The translations under genes were made by a program, and so were the position numbers. This document shows positions 19,122 to 29,200 of a stretch of 64,000 bases of DNA, in pieces (within the stretch, counting starts at the first letter, position 1; the number at the start of each line of letters is the position of its first letter). This stretch comes from Desulfarculaceae bacterium (GTDB lineage: Bacteria > Desulfobacterota > Desulfarculia > Desulfarculales > Desulfarculaceae): positions 37,782 through 101,781 of the forward strand of contig JAIPEN010000014.1 in NCBI GenBank assembly GCA_021737145.1, given 5' to 3'. The notes beneath the pieces were generated by a model. The model was not told the DNA's origin, made no database searches, and saw only the letters and a program-made list of their open reading frames with translations.

Positions 19122-20008
19122 GCCGGGACATTAAGATGATCGTGGAGGCGCTCTTGTTCGTCTCCGAAAGCCCCCTGAACCTGGCCCAGTTGTGCCAGGT
19201 CATGGAGTCCGACGACCGGAAGGCGGTCAAGGAGGCCCTGGAGGAATTGATCGCCGAGTACCAGCAGATGGAGCGCGCCTTCGAGCTGGTGCAGGTGGCC
19301 GGCGGTTTCAGCTTCCGCACCAAGCCGGGCATGGCCTTTTGGCTGCGCAAGCTCCGCAAGCAGCAGGTCACCCGTTTGTCCAAGGCCGCCCTGGAGACCC
19401 TGGCCATCGTGGCCTACAAGCAGCCGGTCTTGAAGGCCGAGGTGGAGCGCATCCGCGGGGTGGAGGTGGGCGGCATTTTGCGCACCCTCATGGAAAAGGG
19501 CCTCATCCGGGTGGCCGGACGCAAGGACCTGCCCGGCAAGCCCCTGATCTACTCCACCACCCGCCGTTTTTTGGAGGTGTTCGACCTCAAGGACCTGAAG
19601 GACCTGCCCACCGTGGAGGAGTTGGAGAACCTGGCCGGCATCGCGGCCGAGCCGCCCGAGGACGAGGCCCCCACCCTGCCCCTGGAGCAGGCCCCGGCCC
19701 CCAGCCTGGACGACCTCATCCCCCTGGAAGAGCCCCTGCCCCCCCTGAGCGAGGCCGAGCAACAGGTTCTGGAAGAGGCGGCCGAGGTGGCCCGCCAGCC
19801 GGTGCGCCAACCTCTCTTGGAGCAGCCCGGCACCGAGGAGTCGGAGGCGGAGGCGGCCGGCGAGCAGCCTGCCCCTGAACCGGAGCAGGCCTCCGGGCAA
19901 GCCGCCGAACCGGAGCAGGCCGCCGAGCCCGCCCCCGAGCCGGAGACCGCTTCCGAGCCCGAACCGGAGCCGGGCCCTGACCCCGAATCCGGCTCCCGGC
20001 CGGCCTGA
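19118..20008 (+). CDS. scpB: Segregation and condensation protein B with long Ala/Pro/Glu C-terminal tail
   Basis: TTG start overlapping scpA stop; IVEALLFVSESPLNLAQL...AIVAYKQPVLKAEVERIRGV. Confidence 0.9.
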   Translation: MSRDIKMIVEALLFVSESPLNLAQLCQVMESDDRKAVKEALEELIAEYQQMERAFELVQVAGGFSFRTKPGMAFWLRKLRKQQVTRLSKAALETLAIVAYKQPVLKAEVERIRGVEVGGILRTLMEKGLIRVAGRKDLPGKPLIYSTTRRFLEVFDLKDLKDLPTVEELENLAGIAAEPPEDEAPTLPLEQAPAPSLDDLIPLEEPLPPLSEAEQQVLEEAAEVARQPVRQPLLEQPGTEESEAEAAGEQPAPEPEQASGQAAEPEQAAEPAPEPETASEPEPEPGPDPESGSRPA

Positions 20009-20012
20009 TCCC

Positions 20013-20828
20013 GTGGCAAGCGAACGCCTGCAAAAGATCCTGGCCCAGGCCGGGGTGGCCAGCCGCCGCGCGGCCGAGGATATCATCCTGGCCGGACGGG
20101 TGGCGGTGGACGGCCAGGTGGTGCGCCAGTTGGGCACCACCGCCGACCCGGCCGAACAGAAAATCACCCTGGACGGCAAGCCCCTGCCCGCGGCGGAAAA
20201 AAAGCAATACTGGCTGCTCAACAAGCCCACCGGGGTGGTGAGCACCGTGGACGACCCCCAGGGACGCCCCACGGTGCGGGGCCTGCTGCCCTCCGAGGCC
20301 GACGCCCGGCTATACCCGGTGGGGCGGCTGGACTTCAACAGCGAGGGGCTCATGCTGCTCACCAACGACGGCGAGCTGGCCCAGCGCCTCATGCACCCCC
20401 GCCACCAGGTGGCCAAGCGCTATTTGGTCTGGGTGGAGGGCCGCCCCGGACAGAGGGCCCTGGAGGCCCTGCGCAAAGGGGTGGAGATCAGCGGACAGAA
20501 GACCGCGCCGGCCAAGGTGGGCATCAAGTCGGCCACCAAGAGCGGCAGCAAGCTGAGCATCACTATCATCGAAGGCAAAAAGCGCGAGATACGGCGCATG
20601 TGCGCCGCGGTGGGCCACCCGGTCAAGCGGCTGGTGCGCATGTCCATGGGGCCCCTGCACCTGGGAGACCTGCCCCAGAGGTCGTCCCGGCCCCTAAAGG
20701 CCGCGGAAGTGGACCAACTCCGCAAGGCCGTGGGGCTCAAGACCCCTTGCAAAGCCCCGGTTGATGGTGTAAAAAAGAGCCCTCGGAGCGGCGGAACGCC
20801 CTCTGGCAGAGCACATAAAGGCCGGTAA
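20013..20828 (+). CDS. rluB: 23S rRNA pseudouridine synthase, RluB family
   Basis: RLQKILAQAGVASRRAAEDIILAGRV...VGRLDFNSEGLMLLTNDGELAQRLMHP. Confidence 0.9.
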   Translation: MASERLQKILAQAGVASRRAAEDIILAGRVAVDGQVVRQLGTTADPAEQKITLDGKPLPAAEKKQYWLLNKPTGVVSTVDDPQGRPTVRGLLPSEADARLYPVGRLDFNSEGLMLLTNDGELAQRLMHPRHQVAKRYLVWVEGRPGQRALEALRKGVEISGQKTAPAKVGIKSATKSGSKLSITIIEGKKREIRRMCAAVGHPVKRLVRMSMGPLHLGDLPQRSSRPLKAAEVDQLRKAVGLKTPCKAPVDGVKKSPRSGGTPSGRAHKGR

Positions 20829-20893
20829 CTCAGCGGGAGAGTGCCATCCTCACACGGTGGAAGTCATGGGTTCAAATCCCATCCGGCCTACCA
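20819..20893 (+). tRNA. tRNA-Val (CAC)
   Basis: AGGCCGG/CCGGCCT acceptor stem, CCATC-CTCACAC-GGTGG anticodon arm, GGGTTCAAATCCC T arm, encoded CCA. Confidence 0.93.
20839..20893 (+). repeat. attL core (3' part of tRNA-Val)
   Basis: GAGTGCCATCCTCACACGGTGGAAGTCATGGGTTCAAATCCCATCCGGCCTACCA identical to 62368..62422. Confidence 0.95.
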
Positions 20894-20903
20894 GCTAATA
20901 ATA

Positions 20904-20940
20904 ACAGGCAGTTAGGGCGCAACCCTGACTGCCTGTCTTT
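20904..20940 (+). terminator. Rho-independent terminator downstream of tRNA-Val
   Basis: ACAGGCAGTTAGGG-CGCAA-CCCTGACTGCCTGT stem with TCTTTGTCT tail. Confidence 0.8.
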
Positions 20941-21000
20941 GTCTCGAATCCCTTAAAATCTTGTACACACGGCGTACACACCGGCCGGGCCCGCTAAGGC

Positions 21001-21576
21001 TCAGGCTTGCTCCCAAATTGGAAAATCGAATAGTTTGTCCGGGCTGACAAAGCCCTCCGGCCAAGCCAGCACCTCCGCTGGCAGAGGCTGTTCAAGCAGG
21101 TGATTGACCCGTTTGATCAGCTTGAATACCAGCTCCGAGCAAAACAACTTATCGGGATCGTTGTACGGGTTGGGTTTGCCGTCCGCACCGTCCTGGTCGC
21201 TGGAGGGGAAACCCATCATCACCGCCCAGGTGTCATATTCTATCTTCGCGGCGGCCCAGCCACGGGCGATGCGCAGCATCTCCGCCACCGCCGGCTCGGT
21301 CACACCCCGAATTTTCCTTACCCAAAAGAGGCACTCGCGGTTATCCAACAGCGGCCGGATCGGGGCTTCGCCTACCCCGTCCTTGTGCGCCTCGATCACC
21401 GTGTCCGGGCCGGCCACGAGCAGAGCGTGGGTGGCCACCACCAAGTCCTTGTCCCAGGTGGCTACGTCGGTCTGGTGGGCGATAAGGCTGGTCAGCATTT
21501 CGTCAGGCCAGCAGGTGAACCCCACCTGGCCGGTGAAGTAGTCGCGGCCATGCCGCGCCCCTTGCTTGATCAGCAC
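21001..21576 (-). CDS. Permuted papain-like (YiiX/NlpC-P60-like) cysteine peptidase candidate
   Basis: N-terminal ATHALLVAG and C-terminal LFCSELVFKLI as in permuted NlpC/P60 folds. Confidence 0.55.
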   Translation of the reverse strand: MLIKQGARHGRDYFTGQVGFTCWPDEMLTSLIAHQTDVATWDKDLVVATHALLVAGPDTVIEAHKDGVGEAPIRPLLDNRECLFWVRKIRGVTEPAVAEMLRIARGWAAAKIEYDTWAVMMGFPSSDQDGADGKPNPYNDPDKLFCSELVFKLIKRVNHLLEQPLPAEVLAWPEGFVSPDKLFDFPIWEQA

Positions 21577-21578
21577 GA

Positions 21579-22016
21579 CTACGCCCCCACCTTGGCCAGC
21601 AAGTCGTCTATCTGCTGCCTCTTGCCCTTGGCGATGTCGTTGTTCTCCCGCAGATCGGAAATAACCCCGACCAGCTCCTGCACCTGCTCCACGCCGTTCA
21701 CCGCCATCTCGACCAGCGGGGAGATGGCGGAGCCGCCGGGAATAAGCCCAATAATCTCATTGAGCAGCGAGGGGGAGGCCTGGTTGTTTTGCACCGCCAC
21801 CACGGCCTGGGCCAACAGCGCATTGGTGTCCACGATTGTGGTCGGGCTGCCGCCCGCGATGGCGCTCGTCTCGCCGCCCGCCGCCGGGGTCATGTCCACC
21901 GCGCCACGGCAAAGCAACGCTTGGCCGGTGGCAAGGTCAATCAAAACCGAGCCGCCTTGCCCCTGCATGATGGAAAAATCCTCGGGGGCGACGAAGTCGT
22001 ATCTTTTAATAGACAT
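21579..22016 (-). CDS. Phage hypothetical protein
   Basis: Intact ORF within the late operon. Confidence 0.6.
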   Translation of the reverse strand: MSIKRYDFVAPEDFSIMQGQGGSVLIDLATGQALLCRGAVDMTPAAGGETSAIAGGSPTTIVDTNALLAQAVVAVQNNQASPSLLNEIIGLIPGGSAISPLVEMAVNGVEQVQELVGVISDLRENNDIAKGKRQQIDDLLAKVGA

Positions 22017-22025
22017 TGCGGCCTC

Positions 22026-22853
22026 CTATGGCCAGGGCACACAACTGATCGATGTGCGCTCGTGTACGATTGGCTCCACTTCCCAGGTCCACCTGCCATT
22101 GATGCGGCCGCGTGACAGGGCCGCCACGCAGAAGCATATTTTCTCTCCGCTTTTGGGCCGCCAGTCGTCGGGTATCTCGCGGACCTTGCCGTCCGGGTCG
22201 CCCACCGCCCTCTTGGCTCTGGTCTGGCTTCCTGGGCCCATCCACTCGAACGAAAACCCGTACCAGGTGCCTCCGAGATTGATAATCACCCAAGAATTGG
22301 CAACCAAGCCCTTGCCCTGAAAGTTCTTGGCCGGCCAGACGGAGGTGCGGTCCTGTTTGAGCACCACGTCTCCGCCGGAAAAGCTCACCTCCAGGTCTCC
22401 GGTGATGGCCCAGTCCTTGATGCCAGCCGGGTCCCCCACCCAGTTGATGCTGTTGGGGTCGATATCGTCCTTTAGGCCCCCGGAAGAAGCGGGCGGCGAA
22501 GCAACGGGCGTTTCGGCCGGCAATGGCTGAGCGGTCTGTTGGCTGGCCGCCAGCGCCTTGGCCAGCGCCAGCGCCTTGGCCAGCGCCAGCGTCCGGTCCT
22601 GCCACCTTTTGAACACGGCCACGTCCGCTTTCCCGCTGCCGCACACCTGCGCCTGGGCGGTGATCTCCTTGATGCCCTGGACCATCTCGGACTGGCTGGA
22701 CGGCAGGGCTGTGGCCACGCGCTGCATCTGTTTGATCAACAGTGGGTATTCGTCGCAGTCCAGCTTGGCCTTGGTCTGCACGGCGCCGCACCCGGCCACC
22801 AGCACCAACGCCATCACCAACAAAATCGCGGTCTTTTTCACCATTTTTTCCAT
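22026..22853 (-). CDS. Prophage lipoprotein
   Basis: MEKMVKKTAILLVMALVLVAGCG lipobox; overlaps upstream ORF. Confidence 0.7.
   Translation of the reverse strand: MEKMVKKTAILLVMALVLVAGCGAVQTKAKLDCDEYPLLIKQMQRVATALPSSQSEMVQGIKEITAQAQVCGSGKADVAVFKRWQDRTLALAKALALAKALAASQQTAQPLPAETPVASPPASSGGLKDDIDPNSINWVGDPAGIKDWAITGDLEVSFSGGDVVLKQDRTSVWPAKNFQGKGLVANSWVIINLGGTWYGFSFEWMGPGSQTRAKRAVGDPDGKVREIPDDWRPKSGEKICFCVAALSRGRINGRWTWEVEPIVHERTSISCVPWP
22549..22592. repeat. 18-bp tandem repeat (about 2.4 copies) encoding ALAKALALAKAL
   Basis: CAGCGCCTTGGCCAGCGC repeated. Confidence 0.7.
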
Positions 22854-23089
22854 TGCTCCCAGAACCTCCAGGCTATGGGTGTCTTGGCTTGTGCCTCCCC
22901 GTACATCCACCAAAAACCCCAGATAAGAACGTTCCAATCCTCTTGGGTCAGCCGCTCGGTTGCGTAGGCCCACAGGTCTAAAAACGGCTGCTGCAATTCC
23001 GGTGGCACCAGCTTGAAAAGGACCGAGCCGAAGAGCAACGCCCGGCCCCACGCCCGCTTGGACTTGAAGGGGTTCTTGCCCTGGTTCAC
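22838..23089 (-). CDS. Small phage protein, Trp-rich
   Basis: Intact ORF MNQGKNPFKSKRAWGRALLFGSVLFKL, between endolysin and lipoprotein. Confidence 0.6.
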   Translation of the reverse strand: MNQGKNPFKSKRAWGRALLFGSVLFKLVPPELQQPFLDLWAYATERLTQEDWNVLIWGFWWMYGEAQAKTPIAWRFWEQWKKW

Positions 23090-23174
23090 GGCTCTTGTCT
23101 CCTATATCGGCCGGGGGCGCGGGGTGATTTTTTTGGGGTGGTCTAACCCCATCAAATCCGCCCCCGGCCGGGGT

Positions 23175-23738
23175 TTACGTTCGGTCCAGGTGCGCCTGGA
23201 TCAGGGTCTCGCCCAGCAGGGCCAGGCGCGTGCACCAATGGCGCAGGTTGGGCAGGTCCGCTGGGCGCTTGTCCACGATGGCCCGGTACAGCTTGAGCCG
23301 GGCCCAGAGCACGGCCTGGGCCACATCCAGCTCCCGGTCGCGGTCGTATTGGGTTATGGCGTAGAGCTTGCCCCTGGTTTGGGGGCCGACGTGGCCGTCC
23401 ACCTTGATCTTCTTGGCCCCGCCCAGGCGGTTCAGTTCGGCCTGGAACAACCGGGCCATGGCCGTCTGCCCGTGGTTGACCGCCCCGCCCAGCAGCACCA
23501 TCTGCAACGGCAGCGGCGCTATCTTGCCCAGGATCAGGTTGGGCGCGTCCCAGAAGTCGCGGCGATAAATCTCCTTGGCCTCGTCGCGTGTGAGCGCGGC
23601 AATATTCAGCTTCGGATAGCTGCGCTGGCTTATGCCCCATTTGGTCCGACCGCCCCGATCGTTTGGCGAGTCGCAGAACTTGCCCTCGATCTCCGGACGC
23701 AGCAGCCAGTCCACCGAAATGTCAAAGGCGCTAGCCAT
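23175..23738 (-). CDS. Endolysin, glycoside hydrolase family 108-like
   Basis: EIEGKFCDSPNDRGGRTKWGIS, YRRDFWDAPNL, NHGQTAMARLFQ, VDGHVGPQTRGKL. Confidence 0.85.
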   Translation of the reverse strand: MASAFDISVDWLLRPEIEGKFCDSPNDRGGRTKWGISQRSYPKLNIAALTRDEAKEIYRRDFWDAPNLILGKIAPLPLQMVLLGGAVNHGQTAMARLFQAELNRLGGAKKIKVDGHVGPQTRGKLYAITQYDRDRELDVAQAVLWARLKLYRAIVDKRPADLPNLRHWCTRLALLGETLIQAHLDRT

Positions 23739-24126
23739 TGTGCAAATCCTCAATGAGCAGCTGAAGGGCGGCGCAGTCCAGTTTGTCGCCGAACTTGGCC
23801 TCCCAGGCGCGGCACAGGCGGTCCAGGGTGAGCAGGATGGTGCGGAAGGCCCGCTCGAAGTCGTCGAAGCACACGTCCCCGTCGGTGAGCCGGGCCGTGG
23901 CCTGTTCGATGGCTGCGCTCAGCCCCTCTATGTCCTTGGTCAGGGCTCCCAGGGATGCCTTGAGCGCCGCTTCCAACTCGTCCTTGGTGACCAGGTGGCT
24001 GTGTTCGTCGACCTGGCGGCCCTTGGCGGCCCTAGCCCGGTATTCCTTGATGGCATGGACCAGCAGGCCGCCCACCACCACCCCGATCACACCGGCGGCG
24101 ATTTCCCAGAGTGGACCCACGGGCAC
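23731..24126 (-). CDS. Single-TM phage protein, holin/spanin-position
   Basis: IAAGVIGVVVGGLLVHAI N-terminal TM, directly upstream of endolysin. Confidence 0.5.
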   Translation of the reverse strand: MPVGPLWEIAAGVIGVVVGGLLVHAIKEYRARAAKGRQVDEHSHLVTKDELEAALKASLGALTKDIEGLSAAIEQATARLTDGDVCFDDFERAFRTILLTLDRLCRAWEAKFGDKLDCAALQLLIEDLHNG

Positions 24127-24330
24127 CTACCTTTCCTGCAACAGCGCCGTGAAGATGGCCACCAGCGCCGCCTTGACTTGGCTCAAGGAATTGGCAGCCT
24201 CCAGCTCGGCCAGCACCGCCTCCAGGCTGGCCGGGTCGCTGGCCACCAGCAGCTCGTTGTGTTCCACCACCTTGGCTTTTTTGCTCTTGGCCTTTTTCGT
24301 GGCCATGGGCGTGAGCTTGCTACTCGCCAC
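24127..24330 (-). CDS. Small phage hypothetical protein
   Basis: Tightly packed ORF in operon. Confidence 0.5.
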   Translation of the reverse strand: MASSKLTPMATKKAKSKKAKVVEHNELLVASDPASLEAVLAELEAANSLSQVKAALVAIFTALLQER

Positions 24331-24757
24331 TTATCGCCTCCACTTCAACCGGCTCGGCCCGGTAGGTGATGGGGTCGGCAACATCGATTTCGATTGTGCA
24401 GGGCGTGGTGGCCGCGATGGGCTTTGTCTGGCCCTGGCCGCCGCTCAGGGCCACCTCTTGCTCGATGTCCCCCACAAGCACCGCTATGCTCTCCGGCGGG
24501 CTCTCGCCGGCCACGCTCACGCTCACCACCGCCTGTTCCGCTCCGTCGGCGGTGATCAGCGCCTTGTCCGGGGTGAATGTCACCAGGACCTTGGGCTTCA
24601 TCTCTCCATTGAGGACGTAATCCCCTACCGGGTCTGCCATCCTCTCGGTTCTCAGCACGCTGAAGCCCTTGGCCGCCTTGTTCGCGGCCCACTCGGGCGA
24701 ATCCTTCACCGCCCCCACGATTTCGCCGGTTGCCGGGTCATAAGCCAAATAGGGCAT
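24320..24757 (-). CDS. Phage hypothetical protein (tail-associated position)
   Basis: Intact ORF between tail fibre and lysis genes. Confidence 0.6.
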   Translation of the reverse strand: MPYLAYDPATGEIVGAVKDSPEWAANKAAKGFSVLRTERMADPVGDYVLNGEMKPKVLVTFTPDKALITADGAEQAVVSVSVAGESPPESIAVLVGDIEQEVALSGGQGQTKPIAATTPCTIEIDVADPITYRAEPVEVEAISGE

Positions 24758-24766
24758 GTCAGCCTC

Positions 24767-26221
24767 CTATATTCCAGCCGGGAGAGTGCGGCACACTAGC
24801 CTGATGATGTAAGTGGACCAGGTGCCATCCGTTGAGTAGTGGCGAATCTGGTCGCTGGCATTTGTCGTTACCGCCCATGGTACCGAGGTAGGCCCAGCAG
24901 CGGCTGGCGTGGTGAGCTGGACTGCGGTAGCGCCGCCCCCGGTCTGGATGAACATGGTTTGGGCAGCAGCGGCGTGTTGAGCGGAGGCAAACCCCCCACA
25001 CAGCACCGGCGCGCCCCATGCGTGGACACCGGCCGAAATGACCTCTGGGCTCGTTGCTGGGGTGGCATCGTTGAGGATTATTATGGCTGAATGTGAATAG
25101 ATACAGCCGTTCGGCCCGGTCCAGGTGCTGGCCGGGTCGACATTTCCCGAGCCGTCAGTCCTGAATTGCTGGAAAATCGCCGCCCCACCGGCATCATAAA
25201 AACCGCGCTTGCTCGCGCTGTATGTGGGGGGGGTGCCGGTGACGATAAACTCGGAGGCGCTCAGAGCGTTACCACTGGAGGGCTGGGAGAAGCCAACAAA
25301 GTAGTCGTTGTTCGCGCTCAACGCCCCTCCCGCGTCAACCTCGAAAGCAGTCTCACCGCTGAGAGCACAAAGCAGGCCGTCAATCTCAATCTCACCCGCG
25401 CCTAGATAAATTTCATTCCCATCTTTATAGCGCGGGACAAGTCCCTCCCGGTGGCCAAGCGCGGGGGGAGCCTTGATATGGTTTCTGGCCGCCTCGGCGC
25501 TGACGGCCCCCAAAAAACTTTGAATGAAGCTCTCAATCGCGTTGGCGGTAAGCTCGTACCCGTCCCCCGCCGCCTTGACGATCAGCAGCTTGTCGGCGTC
25601 CGCAACGGTGATGCTGGGGAGGTTGACCCCCGCCGCCGCCGCTTCAGCCGCTGCCCGGGCCGCCTCGGCAGCGATTTCGGCCGCCGCCGCCGTGGCTGCC
25701 GCCGCCACCGCGCTGGTAATTCCGCTGGGGTTGCTGGTCAGGCCGTCCCCGTCATCGTTGAAGCCGATGGGCGCTCCCGCCACCGGATCGGGCAGAGTCA
25801 GGTCCAGGCCGCCCTGGTCCAAGCCCTCCCGCATGCGGGGCACCCGGGCCAAGAGCTCGCCAATTTGCTGGTGCATCATGATGGAACGGTCCACCATCTG
25901 CTCCAACACTTCGCGGTTGTCCGGCCCCCAGTTGCGCAGGTCGGTCAACTGGGTTAAAGGCAACACCCGGTTGATGGTCACCGCTTCGTTGGCCGCCGGG
26001 ATGGACCCCGCCTCGAACACCACGTTGCCCCCGCCTTCGTCGCCCACCCCGGTCACGGTGTAGTCGACGTTCAGGACCTGGAGCGTGTCCACCAAATCGG
26101 GGCCGGTCACCAACACCCGCAGGTCTTCCTCCGCGAAAATCTTGCAGCCATAGGCAAAGGTGGCCTGGGAGCCGCTGCCCGCATATTGATAAGGCCCGCC
26201 ATACACGCCAACCGTCATCAC
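24767..26221 (-). CDS. Tail fibre with T7 gp17-like N-terminal domain
   Basis: YAGSGSQATFAYGCKIFAEEDLRVLVTG...DYTVTGVGDEGGGNVVF...NRVLPLTQLTDLRNWGPDNREVLEQMVDRSIMM. Confidence 0.85.
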   Translation of the reverse strand: MMTVGVYGGPYQYAGSGSQATFAYGCKIFAEEDLRVLVTGPDLVDTLQVLNVDYTVTGVGDEGGGNVVFEAGSIPAANEAVTINRVLPLTQLTDLRNWGPDNREVLEQMVDRSIMMHQQIGELLARVPRMREGLDQGGLDLTLPDPVAGAPIGFNDDGDGLTSNPSGITSAVAAAATAAAAEIAAEAARAAAEAAAAGVNLPSITVADADKLLIVKAAGDGYELTANAIESFIQSFLGAVSAEAARNHIKAPPALGHREGLVPRYKDGNEIYLGAGEIEIDGLLCALSGETAFEVDAGGALSANNDYFVGFSQPSSGNALSASEFIVTGTPPTYSASKRGFYDAGGAAIFQQFRTDGSGNVDPASTWTGPNGCIYSHSAIIILNDATPATSPEVISAGVHAWGAPVLCGGFASAQHAAAAQTMFIQTGGGATAVQLTTPAAAGPTSVPWAVTTNASDQIRHYSTDGTWSTYIIRLVCRTLPAGI

Positions 26222-29200
26222 TTATCCTCCCTGCCTGGGCCCAACACCGGGGCCAAGGGGCTATCGGTCTTTCCCTGGGCCAGGGCGGCCAAGCCCCGGG
26301 CCGTGGTGATCATCTGCCGCGCGGGCAGGCCCAGGGCGTATCCCATGGCCAGCACGGCCTTCTTGGCCAGTAGCTCCGGGGCCACGTCCTCGCCGCCGGC
26401 CAACCGGCCGCCCAGCTTAATCAAGTCGCTGAAGGTCTCCAGGCCGTCCTGCACCGGGCTCATGGCATATCCCCAGGGGCCGGTTGCGGCGGTCCACATG
26501 TCCCGGATCACCGGCACCCCGCCCAACAGGTAGCCCACCGTCTTGACTCCCAGGTCCTTGTAGTCGTCGGCTTCGTCGGGTATGTCCTGCTCGTCGATCA
26601 GGTAGGCCATGAACACCGGCAGCACCATCAGCAGCCAGGCCGCCCTGGCCCCTTCCCAGGCCCCCAGCTCGCCCTCGGCCAGCTTGTAGCCCTTTTCGAT
26701 GGCCCGGTTGGTGAAGGAGCTAAAGAAGCTCTGGAACATGGTCAGGATGCGCCAGAGGCCCGGCTTGCGGTAGATGGCCGCCAGGTCCTTGGGGCCCGCC
26801 GCCGGCTGGGTGGTGCGCATCACGCCATCGGCAAAGTCCGCCGCCTGGTGCTCGGTCATGCCCATGGCCACGGCCTTTTCGTATCCGGCCAGCCAGGTAA
26901 CCGTGGTGGTGCCCAGGTCCACCATGCGGATGGGCCACATGATCACCTGGGCCGTCTGCTGCTTGAGCTTGGCCCCGGAAGGGCTCACCCGCTGCACCAG
27001 CTCGATGGCCTCGCGGTCCCAGGTCTTGGAGCGGTTGCGCAGGGCCGGGCTGGCCTCCTGAGCAAAGGCCGTTGCCTCCGCCGGGTTGCTCATCCAGCGC
27101 GCCAGGCCCTTGCGCACCCACTTGAGGCCCACCTCGTCAATGGTCTGGGTGAGGCTGAGCCCCTGCTTCAGGCTCACCGTGGCCTTGAGGCCCAGGGAAA
27201 CCAGGGTGGCATTGCGGCGCAGGGTGTCCAGCCAGTTCTCCATCTCCAGCAGGCGGTGATACTCCGGCCGGGCGATGTGTTGCAGCCAGGGGCGCAGCTC
27301 CTTGTAGCTCTCCTGGCCCAGGGCCTCGCTGAATTGCTCCCGGAATACCGGATGGGTGATGACTTTTTGTACGTCGCGCACCGCCGGCCGGTGGCTGATA
27401 TCGTGCAGCACCGACCGCAAGTGCTGGTTGATAGTGCCCAGCTTGAGCATGGGGGCCTGGCGGGAGCCGGTGCGCTCGTGGGTGGCCCCGGCCCGAGTGC
27501 TGGTGGCCCCGTACACCGCCGCGAAGTAGTCCTTGGCCGCCTGGGCCTCCTGTTGGGCCTCGGTCACGGGGCTGAACTTGGGGTCGCTGATAATGGGGAA
27601 GTAGCCGCCTTCGATCTCGCCGAATCTGGTCTGCACCTTGATGGGCTCAACCTTGACCAGGTGCACCCCGGTCATGCGGTGGTGGGTTTCGTCCAGGAGC
27701 GGGAAAAACTCATCCAGCAGGGCCCAGATGTTTTGGATCATTTCCCAATGGCGTTCATCCAGGTGGTTCAGCACCGCCTGGTGGGCCTCGGGATCGGCCA
27801 GCCAGGCGTGGTGCTCGCTGGTGCTCTGCTTCAGGGCCCGCAGGTTGCCGCTGTTGCCGGAGTTGAGGCCGATCATGACCACCTCTTCCATGTTCAGCAG
27901 CACGGGCACCCCGTCTATCTTGATGTTGCGGGTGCGCCAGCCCTTACGCTCGCCCAGGGGGATGGCCTCGAAAATCTCCTTTAGCCGGCCAAAGGCGTGC
28001 TCGCCCAGCTCGAACTCGTAGTCCTCGGCCTTTTTGATGGGGTGCATGATCAGGCGCTGGAACGGGCCGTCATGTTTCCAGTGGTCCGCCCGGCGGAGCA
28101 AGAACTCGGTCTTGATCATCTCGGCCACGGCCCGGCGGAAGCGGCCCTTAAAGCGGCCCTTTCCGTCTTGCAGCTCTTCCCAGCCCTTACGGATCGGGTG
28201 TTTTTTGTATTTGCCCAGGTGCTTGGTCATCTGCAACACCGCCCCCTCCAGGGTCATGGCGTTGCCTTCCCACACCAGCTTGCCGCGTTGGCGGCCCAGG
28301 TGGGCAAGCTGCTTGACGATGTTCTTCAGGTCGACCCAATCCTGGGCGCTCTCCAGGCTGCCCGGCACTTCGGGCATGGATTCGATAAGGTCCTCGGCAA
28401 ATTCCTGGTTGGTCTTTAGCCCCTCCAGGAACTCGCCCAGGGGCGGGGTGTCGCTCCGGGCCTGAAAGGAAATGGGCAAGTTGCGGAAGCGGCCCACCAG
28501 TTGGCGAATCTGTTGCAGGAAGTCCCAGTCAACCCCGCTGCCCTTTTGGGGGTCAAAGGGCTTGAGCCTGGCGGCGCGGTCCAGGGCCTCCTTGGCCTTG
28601 GCTATCTCCTGGCGAGCCCGTGCCCGCTCGCGGATTTTGTCGGCCGCCGCCCGTTGGCGTGCCTTCTCCTGGGCGGCCTGGGCGTTGCGCCCGGCCCGGT
28701 AGTGCTCCACCGCCTTGGTGGCCGCGTCCTTCATGGCCGCCACCAGGTCGTTGTAATCCCGCCGGTCCAGCTCGCTGGTGCTCACCCCGGCGGCCCGCTC
28801 GTTTATGCCGCCCTGTAGCGCCGCCGCCGCGTCCGCGGCCTTGCCGCTGCCCGGGGCCAGCATGTCCTGCTCGGCCTTCAAAAGCTCCAAAAACTCCGGC
28901 CCCACCCCCACCTCCAGGGCGGTCATCTCGGCGTCGAACTCGGCGGTCTTCTTGGCCAGCCAAGCCTCTTGCAGCTCTCCGATGGTGGGCGTGGCCAGGA
29001 GCTGGCCCAGGAGCTCGCGGGGGTCCAGGTTTCGCCCGGCGGCGTATTCCTCCAGGCTCACCGAGCCCTCGTGCTTGATCAGCCGGGGCCGCTTCTTCAT
29101 CAGGGCCTTGTACTCGGCCTCGCCCAGCAGGTCTTTCACTTCCCCGGAGACAAAGCCGCCCAGCTCCACCACCTCGGCCATGATCTCCTGGCCGGGGTGG

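Noticed and set aside
24767-26221. Diversity-generating retroelement acting on the tail fibre
   Set aside because: No reverse transcriptase ORF or TR/VR pair visible in the window
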